NCBI GenBank assembly: GCA_964429355.1 | Contig: CAYSCH010000325.1 | Span: 1 to 10,745 of the forward strand | Source of the DNA: JAAYAY01 sp964429355 | Lineage (GTDB): Bacteria; Planctomycetota; Planctomycetia; Pirellulales; Thermoguttaceae | Reading direction: 5' to 3' | DNA length: 10,745 nt | Part shown: one piece after another, positions 1-6,222 of the stretch | How positions within the stretch are numbered: the stretch's first letter is position 1 | Layout of the letters: each line of letters opens with the position of its first letter | Notes under the pieces: generated by a model | What the model was told of the DNA's origin: nothing | Database searches by the model: none | The model's input: only the letters and a program-made list of their open reading frames with translations | Program-made: the position numbers and the translations under genes

Positions 1-876
1 CCGCACAACCTGGCAACCTGCTCGCCCGTTTACGACGACAAGCTGATCTACGTGGTCACCGGCAACGGGGTCGACGAGGGGCATATCGTGATTCCCGACC
101 CCTACGCCCCGAGTTTCATAGCTGTTGACAAGCGGACCGGGGAGCTCGTCTGGGAGGCGGCCAACCCGGGTGAGGAAATCCTGCACGGCCAGTGGTCCAA
201 TCCCGCGCTGGGGACGATTGGCGGGGTGCGGCAGGTGGTGTTTCCCGGCGGCAACGGTGCGTTGTATTCGTTTGTTCCGGAAACGGGAGAGCTGCTCTGG
301 ACGTTTCAGTGCAACCCGGCCGAATCGGTGTGGAAACTGGGCGGCCTGGGCACTCGGAATAACATCATTGCGACGCCCGTGATCCACAGCGACCGGGTGT
401 TCGTCTCGGTCGGGCAGGATCCCGAGCACGGCGAAGGGCAGGGCCACATCTATGCAGTCGACGGAACAAAACGGGGAGACATAACGGCGACCGGAGCCGT
501 GTGGCACAGCTCGGAGGTTCAACGGGCGCTGTCGACCCCGGCCATACACGATGGGATCGTCTACATGTGCGATCTGAGCGGGTTCTTCCGGGCCATGGAC
601 GAGGCCACTGGGGAAACGCTGTGGGAGCACGACGTGCTGGCGGCCGTTTGGAGTTCGCCGTATCTGGTGGACGGCAAGGTCTTCCTCGGTGACGAGGACG
701 GCGACGTGGTTGTGTTCAAGGCCGGCCGGGAGAAGGAGATCCTGGCGGAAATCAACATGGGCAATTCGGTTTACACGACGCCGGTAGCGGCCAATGGAGT
801 TCTTTACATCACCAATCGAATGACGCTGTTTGCGATCGCTCCGGGGGCGAAGAGCGATCCAGACGAGGTGCAATAA
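1..876 (+). CDS. PQQ-like beta-propeller repeat protein (5' truncated by window edge)
   Basis: The reading frame is open from base 1 and ends with TAA at 874-876, so only the C-terminal 291 residues are visible. A GTG at 52 is an internal codon, not a start, because protein-like sequence (SPVYDDKLIYVVTGNG) runs through it. At least three blades carry the PQQ-repeat signature of Asp or Glu, Thr-Gly-Glu, then Trp: AVDKRTGELVWEA (nt 121-159), SFVPETGELLWTF (268-306) and AMDEATGETLWEH (592-630). Each is followed by 'SSPYLVDGKVF'-like strands. Proteins of this family (BamB/PQQ_2-like) are very common in planctomycetes, are usually exported, and mostly have no proven cofactor. Nothing here shows that PQQ is bound or that the protein is an alcohol dehydrogenase. 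The next gene starts 2 nt downstream, so it is probably cotranscribed with the ligase and dehydrogenase genes. The N-terminus, with any signal peptide, is outside the window. Confidence 0.85.
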   Translation, partial: PHNLATCSPVYDDKLIYVVTGNGVDEGHIVIPDPYAPSFIAVDKRTGELVWEAANPGEEILHGQWSNPALGTIGGVRQVVFPGGNGALYSFVPETGELLWTFQCNPAESVWKLGGLGTRNNIIATPVIHSDRVFVSVGQDPEHGEGQGHIYAVDGTKRGDITATGAVWHSSEVQRALSTPAIHDGIVYMCDLSGFFRAMDEATGETLWEHDVLAAVWSSPYLVDGKVFLGDEDGDVVVFKAGREKEILAEINMGNSVYTTPVAANGVLYITNRMTLFAIAPGAKSDPDEVQ

Positions 877-878
877 CG

Positions 879-1979
879 ATGTCGCAAGTGGAACAGATAC
901 CCCAGACCGCGCTTGAAGTCCACCAGGCAGAAGCCCAGCAGCGGCTCGACGCATGGACGCGGGAGGTGGTTCAGTGGCATTTCGATCCAGAGACGGGCTG
1001 CCCGTTTTGGCTCGATTTTGCCGCAAAGCTGGACTGGGATCCCCGCGAGGAGATTCGATCGTTTCGGGACTTGGAGCAGTTGGGCCTGTTCGAGGACGAT
1101 TGGCTCCGGGGCGGCCCGGTTCGCCGTTGGGTACCCAAGGCCTACGCCGACCGGCCGATCTACACCTTCGAAACGGGCGGAAGCACCGGTACTCCCAAGA
1201 CCCGGATCAACATCGACGATTTCAGGATCGATTACTCCCAGTTCAGCGAAACGCTGAGGGACGAGGCTTTTCCCCGCGGTTCGAACTGGCTGATGCTGGG
1301 GCCTTCCGGCCCACGCCGACTGCGGCTGGCGGTGGAGCACCTGGCCCAGGTTCGCGGCGGAATCTGCTTCTGCGTCGACCTGGATCCGCGATGGGTTATA
1401 CGGCTGATCAAGAAGGGGCAGATCGAACTGGTCGAGGACTACAAGGAGCACGTAATCCAGCAGGCGCTGACCCTTCTGCGGGCCCACGACGACATCGAGT
1501 GCATGTTCACGACGCCCAAGTTGCTGGAGGCGCTGTGCGAGAAGATCTCCTTGCGCAAGGCGGGCATCAAGGGGGTGTTCTGCGGTGGGACGGAGATGAC
1601 CCAGCAGTTCCACCGCTTTGCCCGTGAGGAGTTGCTCGAGGGGGCGGATTTTGTGCCGACCTATGGCAACACGCTGATGGGACTGGCCTGCCACAAGCCG
1701 TTCGACCCGGCCGACGACTACCAGATCATCTACCACGCACCGCAGCCGCGGGCGGCGTTGCGGGTGGTCGGTCCGGACGATCCGGACCGTGTGGTGGACT
1801 ATGGGGAGCGGGGTCGGGTGAAGCTGACCACGCTGACGAAGGAATTCTTCGTGCCCGGTTTTCTGGAACGGGATGAAGCCATCCGTACGCCGCCGATCCC
1901 CGAATACCCCTGGGACGGAGTGGCTGACGTGCGGCCATTCCGCAAGCTGGAGACCGGCGTAGTGGAAGGAGTCTATTGA
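879..1979 (+). CDS. compact adenylate-forming (AMP-binding/LuxE-PaaK-like) ligase
   Basis: A 366-residue protein read as a carboxylate-activating enzyme of the ANL superfamily. The phosphate-binding A3 loop is clear: FETGGSTGTPK at residues 97-107. Later landmarks are FCGGTEM (234-240), the TYGNT segment (261-265) in the place of the usual Y-G-x-T-E, and GERGRVKLTTLT (309-320), which resembles the 'GE.G.L..T.L' stretch of PaaK- and LuxE-type proteins. The protein stops shortly after DGVADV (346-351), so the usual C-terminal domain of about 100 residues with its catalytic lysine is missing or reduced. The length matches LuxE acyl-protein synthetases (about 370) better than PaaK (about 430). 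LuxE uses an acyl-accepting Cys near its C-terminus, but the last Cys here is residue 271. A Shine-Dalgarno GAGGTG at 865-870 supports the ATG at 879. The dehydrogenase gene follows with an overlap. The substrate is unknown, and CoA ligase or acyl-AMP donor activity are both possible. Confidence 0.72.
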   Translation: MSQVEQIPQTALEVHQAEAQQRLDAWTREVVQWHFDPETGCPFWLDFAAKLDWDPREEIRSFRDLEQLGLFEDDWLRGGPVRRWVPKAYADRPIYTFETGGSTGTPKTRINIDDFRIDYSQFSETLRDEAFPRGSNWLMLGPSGPRRLRLAVEHLAQVRGGICFCVDLDPRWVIRLIKKGQIELVEDYKEHVIQQALTLLRAHDDIECMFTTPKLLEALCEKISLRKAGIKGVFCGGTEMTQQFHRFAREELLEGADFVPTYGNTLMGLACHKPFDPADDYQIIYHAPQPRAALRVVGPDDPDRVVDYGERGRVKLTTLTKEFFVPGFLERDEAIRTPPIPEYPWDGVADVRPFRKLETGVVEGVY

Positions 1980-3421
1980 TGGTCCACGTGCCGATCTTGC
2001 GAGCGGGACGCCCCTATGCCAGCAAGGACGTTCTGGCGCTTACCGATTACGCCACAGGCCAGACGGTAGCCGAGGTGAGCCAAGCCAATCCGGGCCTCAT
2101 CGCCCGTGACCTGCAGGAAGACGGGTGGACGCCGCTCCAGGACTACACGGTCGCGGAACTGCTCGAACGACTGCGTGCGGCCGCCGATCATTTCATGCAC
2201 GGCCAGTTGCCGTGCGGCGAGACGTCACAATCGCCCGAGGAGTTCGTGGCCCTTCAGTCGGCGACGACCGGCCTGCCCTACTCGCTCTGCCGGCGAAACA
2301 TGGAGAAGATCGAGGCGGCGCTTCGCAACATGGAGACCATTCTCGGGGGTCTCTCGCGAGGATTGGCGACCGGCGCGATCGATGCCGGATACGGCCACCA
2401 GGACGGGCACACAGTCAGTTTTGCGCCGAAGGCTCACCGTTTTGGTGCCGTTCTGCCGGCCAATTCGCCAGGAGTGCACGCCCTTTGGCTGCCGGCCCTG
2501 GCGCTCAAGACACCGGTTGCCCTGCGCCCGGGACACCGGGAACCGTGGACGCCCCTGCGGATTCTGGAGTCGATGCGGCTTGCCGGAATTCCGGAGACGT
2601 CGCTCGGATTCTATCCCAGCGGGCACGACGGGGCGGGCGTCATTCTGCGGCGCTGCGGAGCGGCGATGATCTTCGGCTCGGGGCCAACCGTACGCCCGTG
2701 GCTTGGCAACTCGCAGGTCGAGATCCATGGTCCCGGCTACAGCAAGGTCCTGCTTGACGCGGCGGAGTCGGAAGCCCACGAGCGCCACATCGAACTGCTG
2801 GTCGAGTCGGTAGCGGCCAACGGCGGCCGGTCATGCATCAATGCCTCGGCCGTTCGATGCGTCTCGCACTCGCGGGAGATCGCCGACGCGATGGCCCAGA
2901 GGATGGCCCGGATTGTTCCCAAGTCCCGCGAGGCGAGCGACGCCCAGCTAGCGGCCTTTGCCGACCGGCAAATTGCCGAAGGAATCAATGCCGCCATCGA
3001 GCGCGGGTTGGCGCAGAGCGGCGCGGAGGATGTGACGGCCCGATATCGAGGTCGCGAGCGACTCGTCGAGTTCGAGGGGGGCGCCTACCTGCTACCCACG
3101 GTGATTTGCTGCGACAGCGTCGACCATCCGCTGGCCAATCACGAATACCTGTTCCCGTTCGTGGCGGTGACCGAAGTGGCGGAGGAGGAACTGGCGGACT
3201 CGCTTGGTCCGACCCTCGTTCTCACCGCCGTGACGGGTAGCGAGCGGCTGCGGCGGAAGCTGCTGGCCAGGTCCGATATCGGGCGACTGAATTTCGGGCG
3301 GATTCCCACCCCGCAAATCCAGTGGGACCAGCCGCACGAGGGAAACCTGTTTGAACTGCTCTATCAGCAGCGGGCGTTTCAGGACGAACCGTTTGCGCCC
3401 GTACTGGCCGGGGCGTGCTGA
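1979..3421 (+). CDS. aldehyde dehydrogenase-superfamily protein, probable acyl reductase partner
   Basis: A protein of about 480 residues of the NAD(P)-dependent aldehyde dehydrogenase superfamily. The conserved landmarks are present in order (numbered from ATG 1979): the PANSPG loop with Asn162, the 'ALRPGHREPWTP' cofactor region (about 181-192), a general-base-type Glu248 in EIHGPG, the catalytic Cys286 in GGRSCINAS, and Glu389 in HEYLFPF. A conserved-looking C-terminal stretch WDQPHEGNLFELLY lies at 449-462. ATG 1979 is preferred over TTG 1976 because AAGGAG (1966-1971) lies 7 nt upstream and the stop of the ligase gene overlaps it as TGATG, a typical coupling arrangement. The N-terminal 100 residues do not look like a standard ALDH. 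Coupling to a ligase gene suggests reduction of an activated acid to an aldehyde, as in LuxC, but the oxidative direction cannot be excluded. Family assignment is firm; substrate and direction are inference. Confidence 0.85.
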   Translation: MVHVPILRAGRPYASKDVLALTDYATGQTVAEVSQANPGLIARDLQEDGWTPLQDYTVAELLERLRAAADHFMHGQLPCGETSQSPEEFVALQSATTGLPYSLCRRNMEKIEAALRNMETILGGLSRGLATGAIDAGYGHQDGHTVSFAPKAHRFGAVLPANSPGVHALWLPALALKTPVALRPGHREPWTPLRILESMRLAGIPETSLGFYPSGHDGAGVILRRCGAAMIFGSGPTVRPWLGNSQVEIHGPGYSKVLLDAAESEAHERHIELLVESVAANGGRSCINASAVRCVSHSREIADAMAQRMARIVPKSREASDAQLAAFADRQIAEGINAAIERGLAQSGAEDVTARYRGRERLVEFEGGAYLLPTVICCDSVDHPLANHEYLFPFVAVTEVAEEELADSLGPTLVLTAVTGSERLRRKLLARSDIGRLNFGRIPTPQIQWDQPHEGNLFELLYQQRAFQDEPFAPVLAGAC

Positions 3422-3589
3422 GAGAAAGAATTACGAAATCCGAAACACGAAATCCCATTACGGAATCGAAAGACAGGAAACGCCCGCAGGTTGCTGCCTC
3501 TCCACAATTCCTGCTCGACGAGTTTTGTGTTTCGAGGTTCGGACTTCCGGTTGTGTCGGATTTCCACCCTTGGCGTGGGAGAGTCTTCC
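3422..3589. repeat. A-rich imperfect inverted-repeat element in intergenic gap
   Basis: The gap between the dehydrogenase and the small membrane-protein gene holds repeat-like sequence, not a gene. ACGAAATCC occurs twice, at 3433-3441 and 3447-3455 (14-nt period). GAAATCCGA at 3435-3443 has its exact inverted copy TCGGATTTC at 3556-3564, and CGAAACAC at 3441-3448 has GTGTTTCG at 3527-3534. The flanks of these cores match imperfectly, so the RNA could fold into a long interrupted hairpin. Base composition is more A/T-rich than the flanking genes. Such GAAATCCGAAACACGAAAT-type strings recur between genes in planctomycete-type genomes from general recollection; only this one copy is visible here. 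Translations of this stretch (for example FRFRNGISCFGFRN) are low-complexity and judged non-coding. Confidence 0.6.
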
Positions 3590-3808
3590 GTGAAAAAAAA
3601 GCTGTTCTGGCTGGCGTTTGCCGCTTTGGTCGTTCTGCACCATGACTGGTGGTTTTGGAACGACGGGACGCTCGTGTTCGGTTTCCTGCCGATCGGCCTG
3701 GGCTATCATGTCGCCTACTCGCTGGCCGCGACCGTGCTCTGGGCTGTGGCCGTGTTTTACGTCATGCCGGATGCCTTCGAACCCGATCCCAAGGAGGTCC
3801 AGGAGTGA
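3590..3808 (+). CDS. small two-helix membrane protein (DUF3311-like), symporter companion
   Basis: A 72-residue protein starting at GTG 3590, preceded by GGGAGAG at 3577-3583 with a 6-nt spacer. The frame is open further upstream, but that part lies in repeat sequence. The N-terminus is MKKK followed by a hydrophobic helix (about 5-17), a short aromatic polar turn HHDWWFWNDG (17-26), a second hydrophobic segment (about 36-59) and a charged tail DAFEPDPKEVQE. Small two-helix proteins encoded directly before a sodium:solute symporter are a known arrangement (DUF3311, and the analogous YjcH-ActP and YhdT-PanF pairs), where the small protein is thought to assist the transporter. The stop codon overlaps the GTG start of the symporter (GTGA, 4 nt), so the two are translationally coupled. 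The DUF3311 label rests on topology and context as much as on sequence. Confidence 0.72.
   Translation: MKKKLFWLAFAALVVLHHDWWFWNDGTLVFGFLPIGLGYHVAYSLAATVLWAVAVFYVMPDAFEPDPKEVQE
3791..3798 (+). promoter_or_regulatory. strong Shine-Dalgarno of the symporter gene
   Basis: AAGGAGGT is a full-length anti-16S match 6 nt before GTG 3805, inside the 3' end of the small membrane-protein gene. It decides the symporter start: upstream in-frame codons back to about 3649 lie inside the small gene in another frame and lack such a signal. Confidence 0.8.
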
Positions 3809-5412
3809 GTTCCGTCATCATCATCACGATCTATCTGGCACTCCTGCTCTGGCTTGCCCGATTCGCACACGTGGCATTCTCCAAGCACACGGCCAACGAC
3901 TACTTTCTGGCGAGCCGCTCGATCGGACCATTCCTCTTGATCATGTCGATCTTCGGAACGACCATGACGGCCTTCGCCCTGGTGGGAAGCACGGGCGAAG
4001 CCTTTCGCGACGGCATCGGCGTCTACGGGCTAATGGCGTCGTGGTCGGGCCTGATCCACTCCCTCTGCTTCTTCCTGATCGGCGTCAAACTCTGGCAGTA
4101 TGGCAAACGCTTCGGTTACACGACGCAGATCGAGTTTTTCCGCGATCGGTTCCAGAGTTCCGGCCTGGGCCTGCTGCTGTTTCCGATTCTTGTCGGTCTG
4201 GTCATACCCTACCTGATGATCGGGGTTCTTGCCAGCGGTACCACGATCGAGAGCGTTACCCGAGGAGCCTTTCCCGCAGCATTCCCCGGCAGCAATGGCG
4301 GTATCCCACACCACCTGGGAGCGGCGATCATCTGCCTGGTGGTGTTGATCTACGTATTTGGCGGCGGCGTGCGAAGCACGACCTGGGTCAACGCGGTCCA
4401 GACGTGCATCTTCATGATCATTGGAGTCACCACCTTCCTGGCCATCTCCGTTAAACTCGGGGGATTTCAGGCGGCGTCGGAGGCGGTGGCGGCGGGGCGG
4501 CCGGACTTGCTGGTCCGCGGTCCGACTAACGGGCATCCAGGGCATTTTGACCAACTGCGATTCCTCAGCTATGCCTTCGTGCCGCTCTCGGTTGCCATGT
4601 TTCCCCATCTCTTCCAGCACTGGATGACGGCTCGAAGCGCCAAGTCGTTCCGCGCCGCCGTGATCCTTCACCCGATCTGCATCATGGTCGTCTGGTTGCC
4701 GTGCGTGCTAATCGGCATCTGGTCGGCGACGGCCGTCTACGACGGAGTCGCCGTCATTCCGGCCGGACTCGACAACACCAACAAAGTCCTCGGTCTGGCT
4801 GTTACGAAACTCGCGAATCCATTTCTGACCGCTCCTCTGACGGTCGGCATCGTTGCGGCAATCATGTCATCGCTCGACAGCCAGTTCCTCTGCATTGGCA
4901 CCATGTTTACGCACGACATCGTGCTCCACTACTGGGGTAAGGAACGTTTCAGCGACCGGGCACGGATCCTGCTGGGGCGAACCTTCGTGGTCGTCATCGT
5001 CGCAGTGACCTTCCTGTTCTCGCTTGCCGAACCGCGATCGATCTTTGTGCTTGGCGTGTGGTGTTTCAGCGGGTTCTCGGGATTGTTTCCGCTGATATTC
5101 GCCTCGCTGTACTGGCGGCGTACGACAAAGGCAGGAGCGATGGCTTCGGTAGTGGCGACGGCATTGGCGTGGCTGCTGTTGTTCTGGCGGTCGGGCTGGG
5201 CAGGCGACGATGGTTACCTGTTTCTGGGGATGATGCCGGTGGTAACGATCGCGGCCGTATCAGCGGTCGTGCTGGTCGCCGTTTCGCTGGTAACTCGGCC
5301 TCCCGATGAGGAAACGTTGCAGCGGTTCTTTCCCGAGAAAGGGAAGAATGCGGAAACCGTTAAGATTCCGATTCGTGAGGAGGCTCTCGTAACGGTCGGA
5401 ACTGGATCCTGA
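3805..5412 (+). CDS. sodium:solute symporter (SSS family)
   Basis: A 535-residue inner-membrane transporter of the SSS/SLC5 family with about 13 hydrophobic segments, the family's usual size. Visible family features are the N-terminal DYFLASRSIGPF stretch (32-43) before the second helix, the GGGVRSTTWVNAVQT loop (186-200) matching the conserved 'GG.R...W.D..Q' signature, and AAIMSSLDSQFL (351-362), whose paired serines correspond to the Na2-site serines of vSGLT. The YWRRTTKAGAMAS segment (436-448) is the usual loop before a late helix. The start is GTG 3805, overlapping the previous stop by 4 nt. Na+-driven uptake follows from the family; the substrate does not. A monocarboxylate or other organic acid is plausible because of the small-subunit pairing and the acid-activating genes just upstream, but sugars or amino acids are also possible. 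The C-terminal tail (about 500-535) is hydrophilic. Confidence 0.9.
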   Translation: MSSVIIITIYLALLLWLARFAHVAFSKHTANDYFLASRSIGPFLLIMSIFGTTMTAFALVGSTGEAFRDGIGVYGLMASWSGLIHSLCFFLIGVKLWQYGKRFGYTTQIEFFRDRFQSSGLGLLLFPILVGLVIPYLMIGVLASGTTIESVTRGAFPAAFPGSNGGIPHHLGAAIICLVVLIYVFGGGVRSTTWVNAVQTCIFMIIGVTTFLAISVKLGGFQAASEAVAAGRPDLLVRGPTNGHPGHFDQLRFLSYAFVPLSVAMFPHLFQHWMTARSAKSFRAAVILHPICIMVVWLPCVLIGIWSATAVYDGVAVIPAGLDNTNKVLGLAVTKLANPFLTAPLTVGIVAAIMSSLDSQFLCIGTMFTHDIVLHYWGKERFSDRARILLGRTFVVVIVAVTFLFSLAEPRSIFVLGVWCFSGFSGLFPLIFASLYWRRTTKAGAMASVVATALAWLLLFWRSGWAGDDGYLFLGMMPVVTIAAVSAVVLVAVSLVTRPPDEETLQRFFPEKGKNAETVKIPIREEALVTVGTGS

Positions 5413-5461
5413 GTGGCAGAATTTCTCGGAAGGCAATGCGCCCGGCGAATGAGCCGCTGGT

Positions 5462-5938
5462 TCAGAAGCACGCCGTCGACGCACGGGCGACAAAACGGTG
5501 GCATCCCAGCGCGGCAACCAAAATGTTGTTGCAGATCGTGATGCGGTCCTCATTTCGGCAAGTGAGGAGATAAGCCGTCTTCGTGCCGTTCTCCGGCAAG
5601 TCCAGTTCGCACCCAATGGTGGCTGTACCGTTATGGCAGACGGGGACCTTCCGAGGTACTACGATCCGCAATCGCACGGCCACGCCTGAAACCTCAACGA
5701 GTTCGCCTGGCCGGGACTTCTTGGGTGGGATGGGTCTGCCACTTGAGGTTCCGTGGCGCCGTCTGGCTCGCAATTCCTCGCGGCAGACGTTGATGTAGCG
5801 CGGCATTTCGAAACCAAACCGCACGGTCGCGCCGAGAAGTTCGCGGCCATCCACCTCGTCATGAAAACCTTCGACGGTCAGCAGGATTTCGTCGCCAATC
5901 ACTACGCTTTCATTTTTCCCGCGGCGAAGTACGAGCAT
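5462..5938 (-). CDS. csrA: CsrA-type translational regulator with C-terminal CsrA-like extension
   Basis: A 158-residue protein whose first 60 residues are a CsrA/RsmA domain: MLVLRRGKNESVVIGDEI, then ATVRFGFEMPRYINVCREEL. Arg6 and the Arg of VCREE (Arg53), the counterparts of CsrA's RNA-contacting Arg6 and Arg44, are both present. Ordinary CsrA is about 60-70 residues, so the remaining 100 are unusual. After a basic linker (56-77), residues 78-103 (GELVEVSGVAVRLRIVVPRK, then VPVCHN) follow the CsrA strand pattern again, with V-R, P-R and V-C aligned to domain 1 at a 49-residue offset; the RNA-contacting Arg is replaced by His. The last 50 residues are unassigned. The start ATG at 5938 has GGGAGGT just upstream. 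The gene converges on the symporter with a 49-nt gap. CsrA binds GGA motifs in mRNA leaders and represses or stabilises the message; targets here are unknown. Confidence 0.85.
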   Translation of the reverse strand: MLVLRRGKNESVVIGDEILLTVEGFHDEVDGRELLGATVRFGFEMPRYINVCREELRARRRHGTSSGRPIPPKKSRPGELVEVSGVAVRLRIVVPRKVPVCHNGTATIGCELDLPENGTKTAYLLTCRNEDRITICNNILVAALGCHRFVARASTACF

Positions 5939-6218
5939 CGCAACAACCTCCCTGTCATGTGGTACGGAAGTCCTACTGCCACGTTGTGGCCAGCCATGCC
6001 CGCATTATGCGATATTTCAGCCTGACAGGGCGAGAGCAGTTTGTGACGCTACCAGAAGGGGGGGCTTGCGGCGGTTCTTGCGAAGCTGGGTAAGTTGACG
6101 GAGCGAGTTAGCGTTCATGGTTGAATCCTACCCGGCAGTCGGCCAATTCTTGCGTGTGGAAGAACGCATCGTGTAGGCTGGATGCTGCCTCCAGTGAATC
6201 CCCAATGCCGGTTCCCCA
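5939..6218. other. 280-nt divergent intergenic region between csrA and the methyltransferase gene
   Basis: No convincing gene is visible. It must carry the promoters for both flanking genes. Two perfect short palindromes lie near csrA: GCCAC-GTT-GTGGC at 5978-5990 and CGCAT-T-ATGCG at 6001-6011. On the minus strand the second contains CATAAT, one base off a -10 consensus (6004-6009), but no good -35 hexamer lies at the right distance. The rest, including a G-run near 6058-6064, shows nothing assignable. Confidence 0.5.
5946..5957 (-). promoter_or_regulatory. Shine-Dalgarno overlapping a CsrA-like recognition sequence
   Basis: Read on the minus strand this is TGACAGGGAGGT, 7 nt before the csrA start. 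It contains the ribosome binding site (GGGAGGT) and matches 9 of 12 positions of the SELEX CsrA consensus RUACARGGAUGU, including the essential GGA. CsrA autoregulation by blocking its own ribosome binding site is known in Escherichia coli. The site itself is visible; the regulation is inferred. Confidence 0.45.
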
Positions 6219-6222
6219 ATGC
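6199..6222 (+). repeat. 14-bp-period tandem duplication over the methyltransferase start
   Basis: TCCCCAATGC occurs at 6199-6208 and again at 6213-6222, separated by CGGT. Each copy supplies an ATG. The second, at 6219, is the start of the methyltransferase gene. The first, at 6205, opens a 7-codon frame (MPVPQCN, ending at TGA 6226-6228) that overlaps the true start out of frame. Confidence 0.7.

Noticed and set aside
1..876. PQQ-dependent alcohol dehydrogenase
   Set aside because: Only generic beta-propeller repeats are visible; no catalytic Asp, disulfide ring or heme-binding CxxCH of quinoprotein dehydrogenases was found in the visible part.
804..1736. 310-residue minus-strand open frame opposite the ligase gene
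   Set aside because: It covers a well-supported plus-strand gene, its product shows no recognisable domain, and long antisense frames are expected in GC-rich coding DNA.
3649..3804. N-terminal extension of the symporter upstream of GTG 3805
   Set aside because: The extra residues are not membrane-like, overlap the small membrane-protein gene in another frame, and the ideal Shine-Dalgarno at 3791-3798 marks 3805 as the start.
5413..5461. Possible shared terminator between the symporter and csrA
   Set aside because: The 49-nt convergent gap shows no stable hairpin followed by a T tract on either strand.
5951..6029. 7-bp inverted repeat CCTGTCA / TGACAGG around the csrA leader
   Set aside because: Seven-base inverted matches with a 65-nt spacer are expected by chance in a region this size, and no supporting structure was seen.
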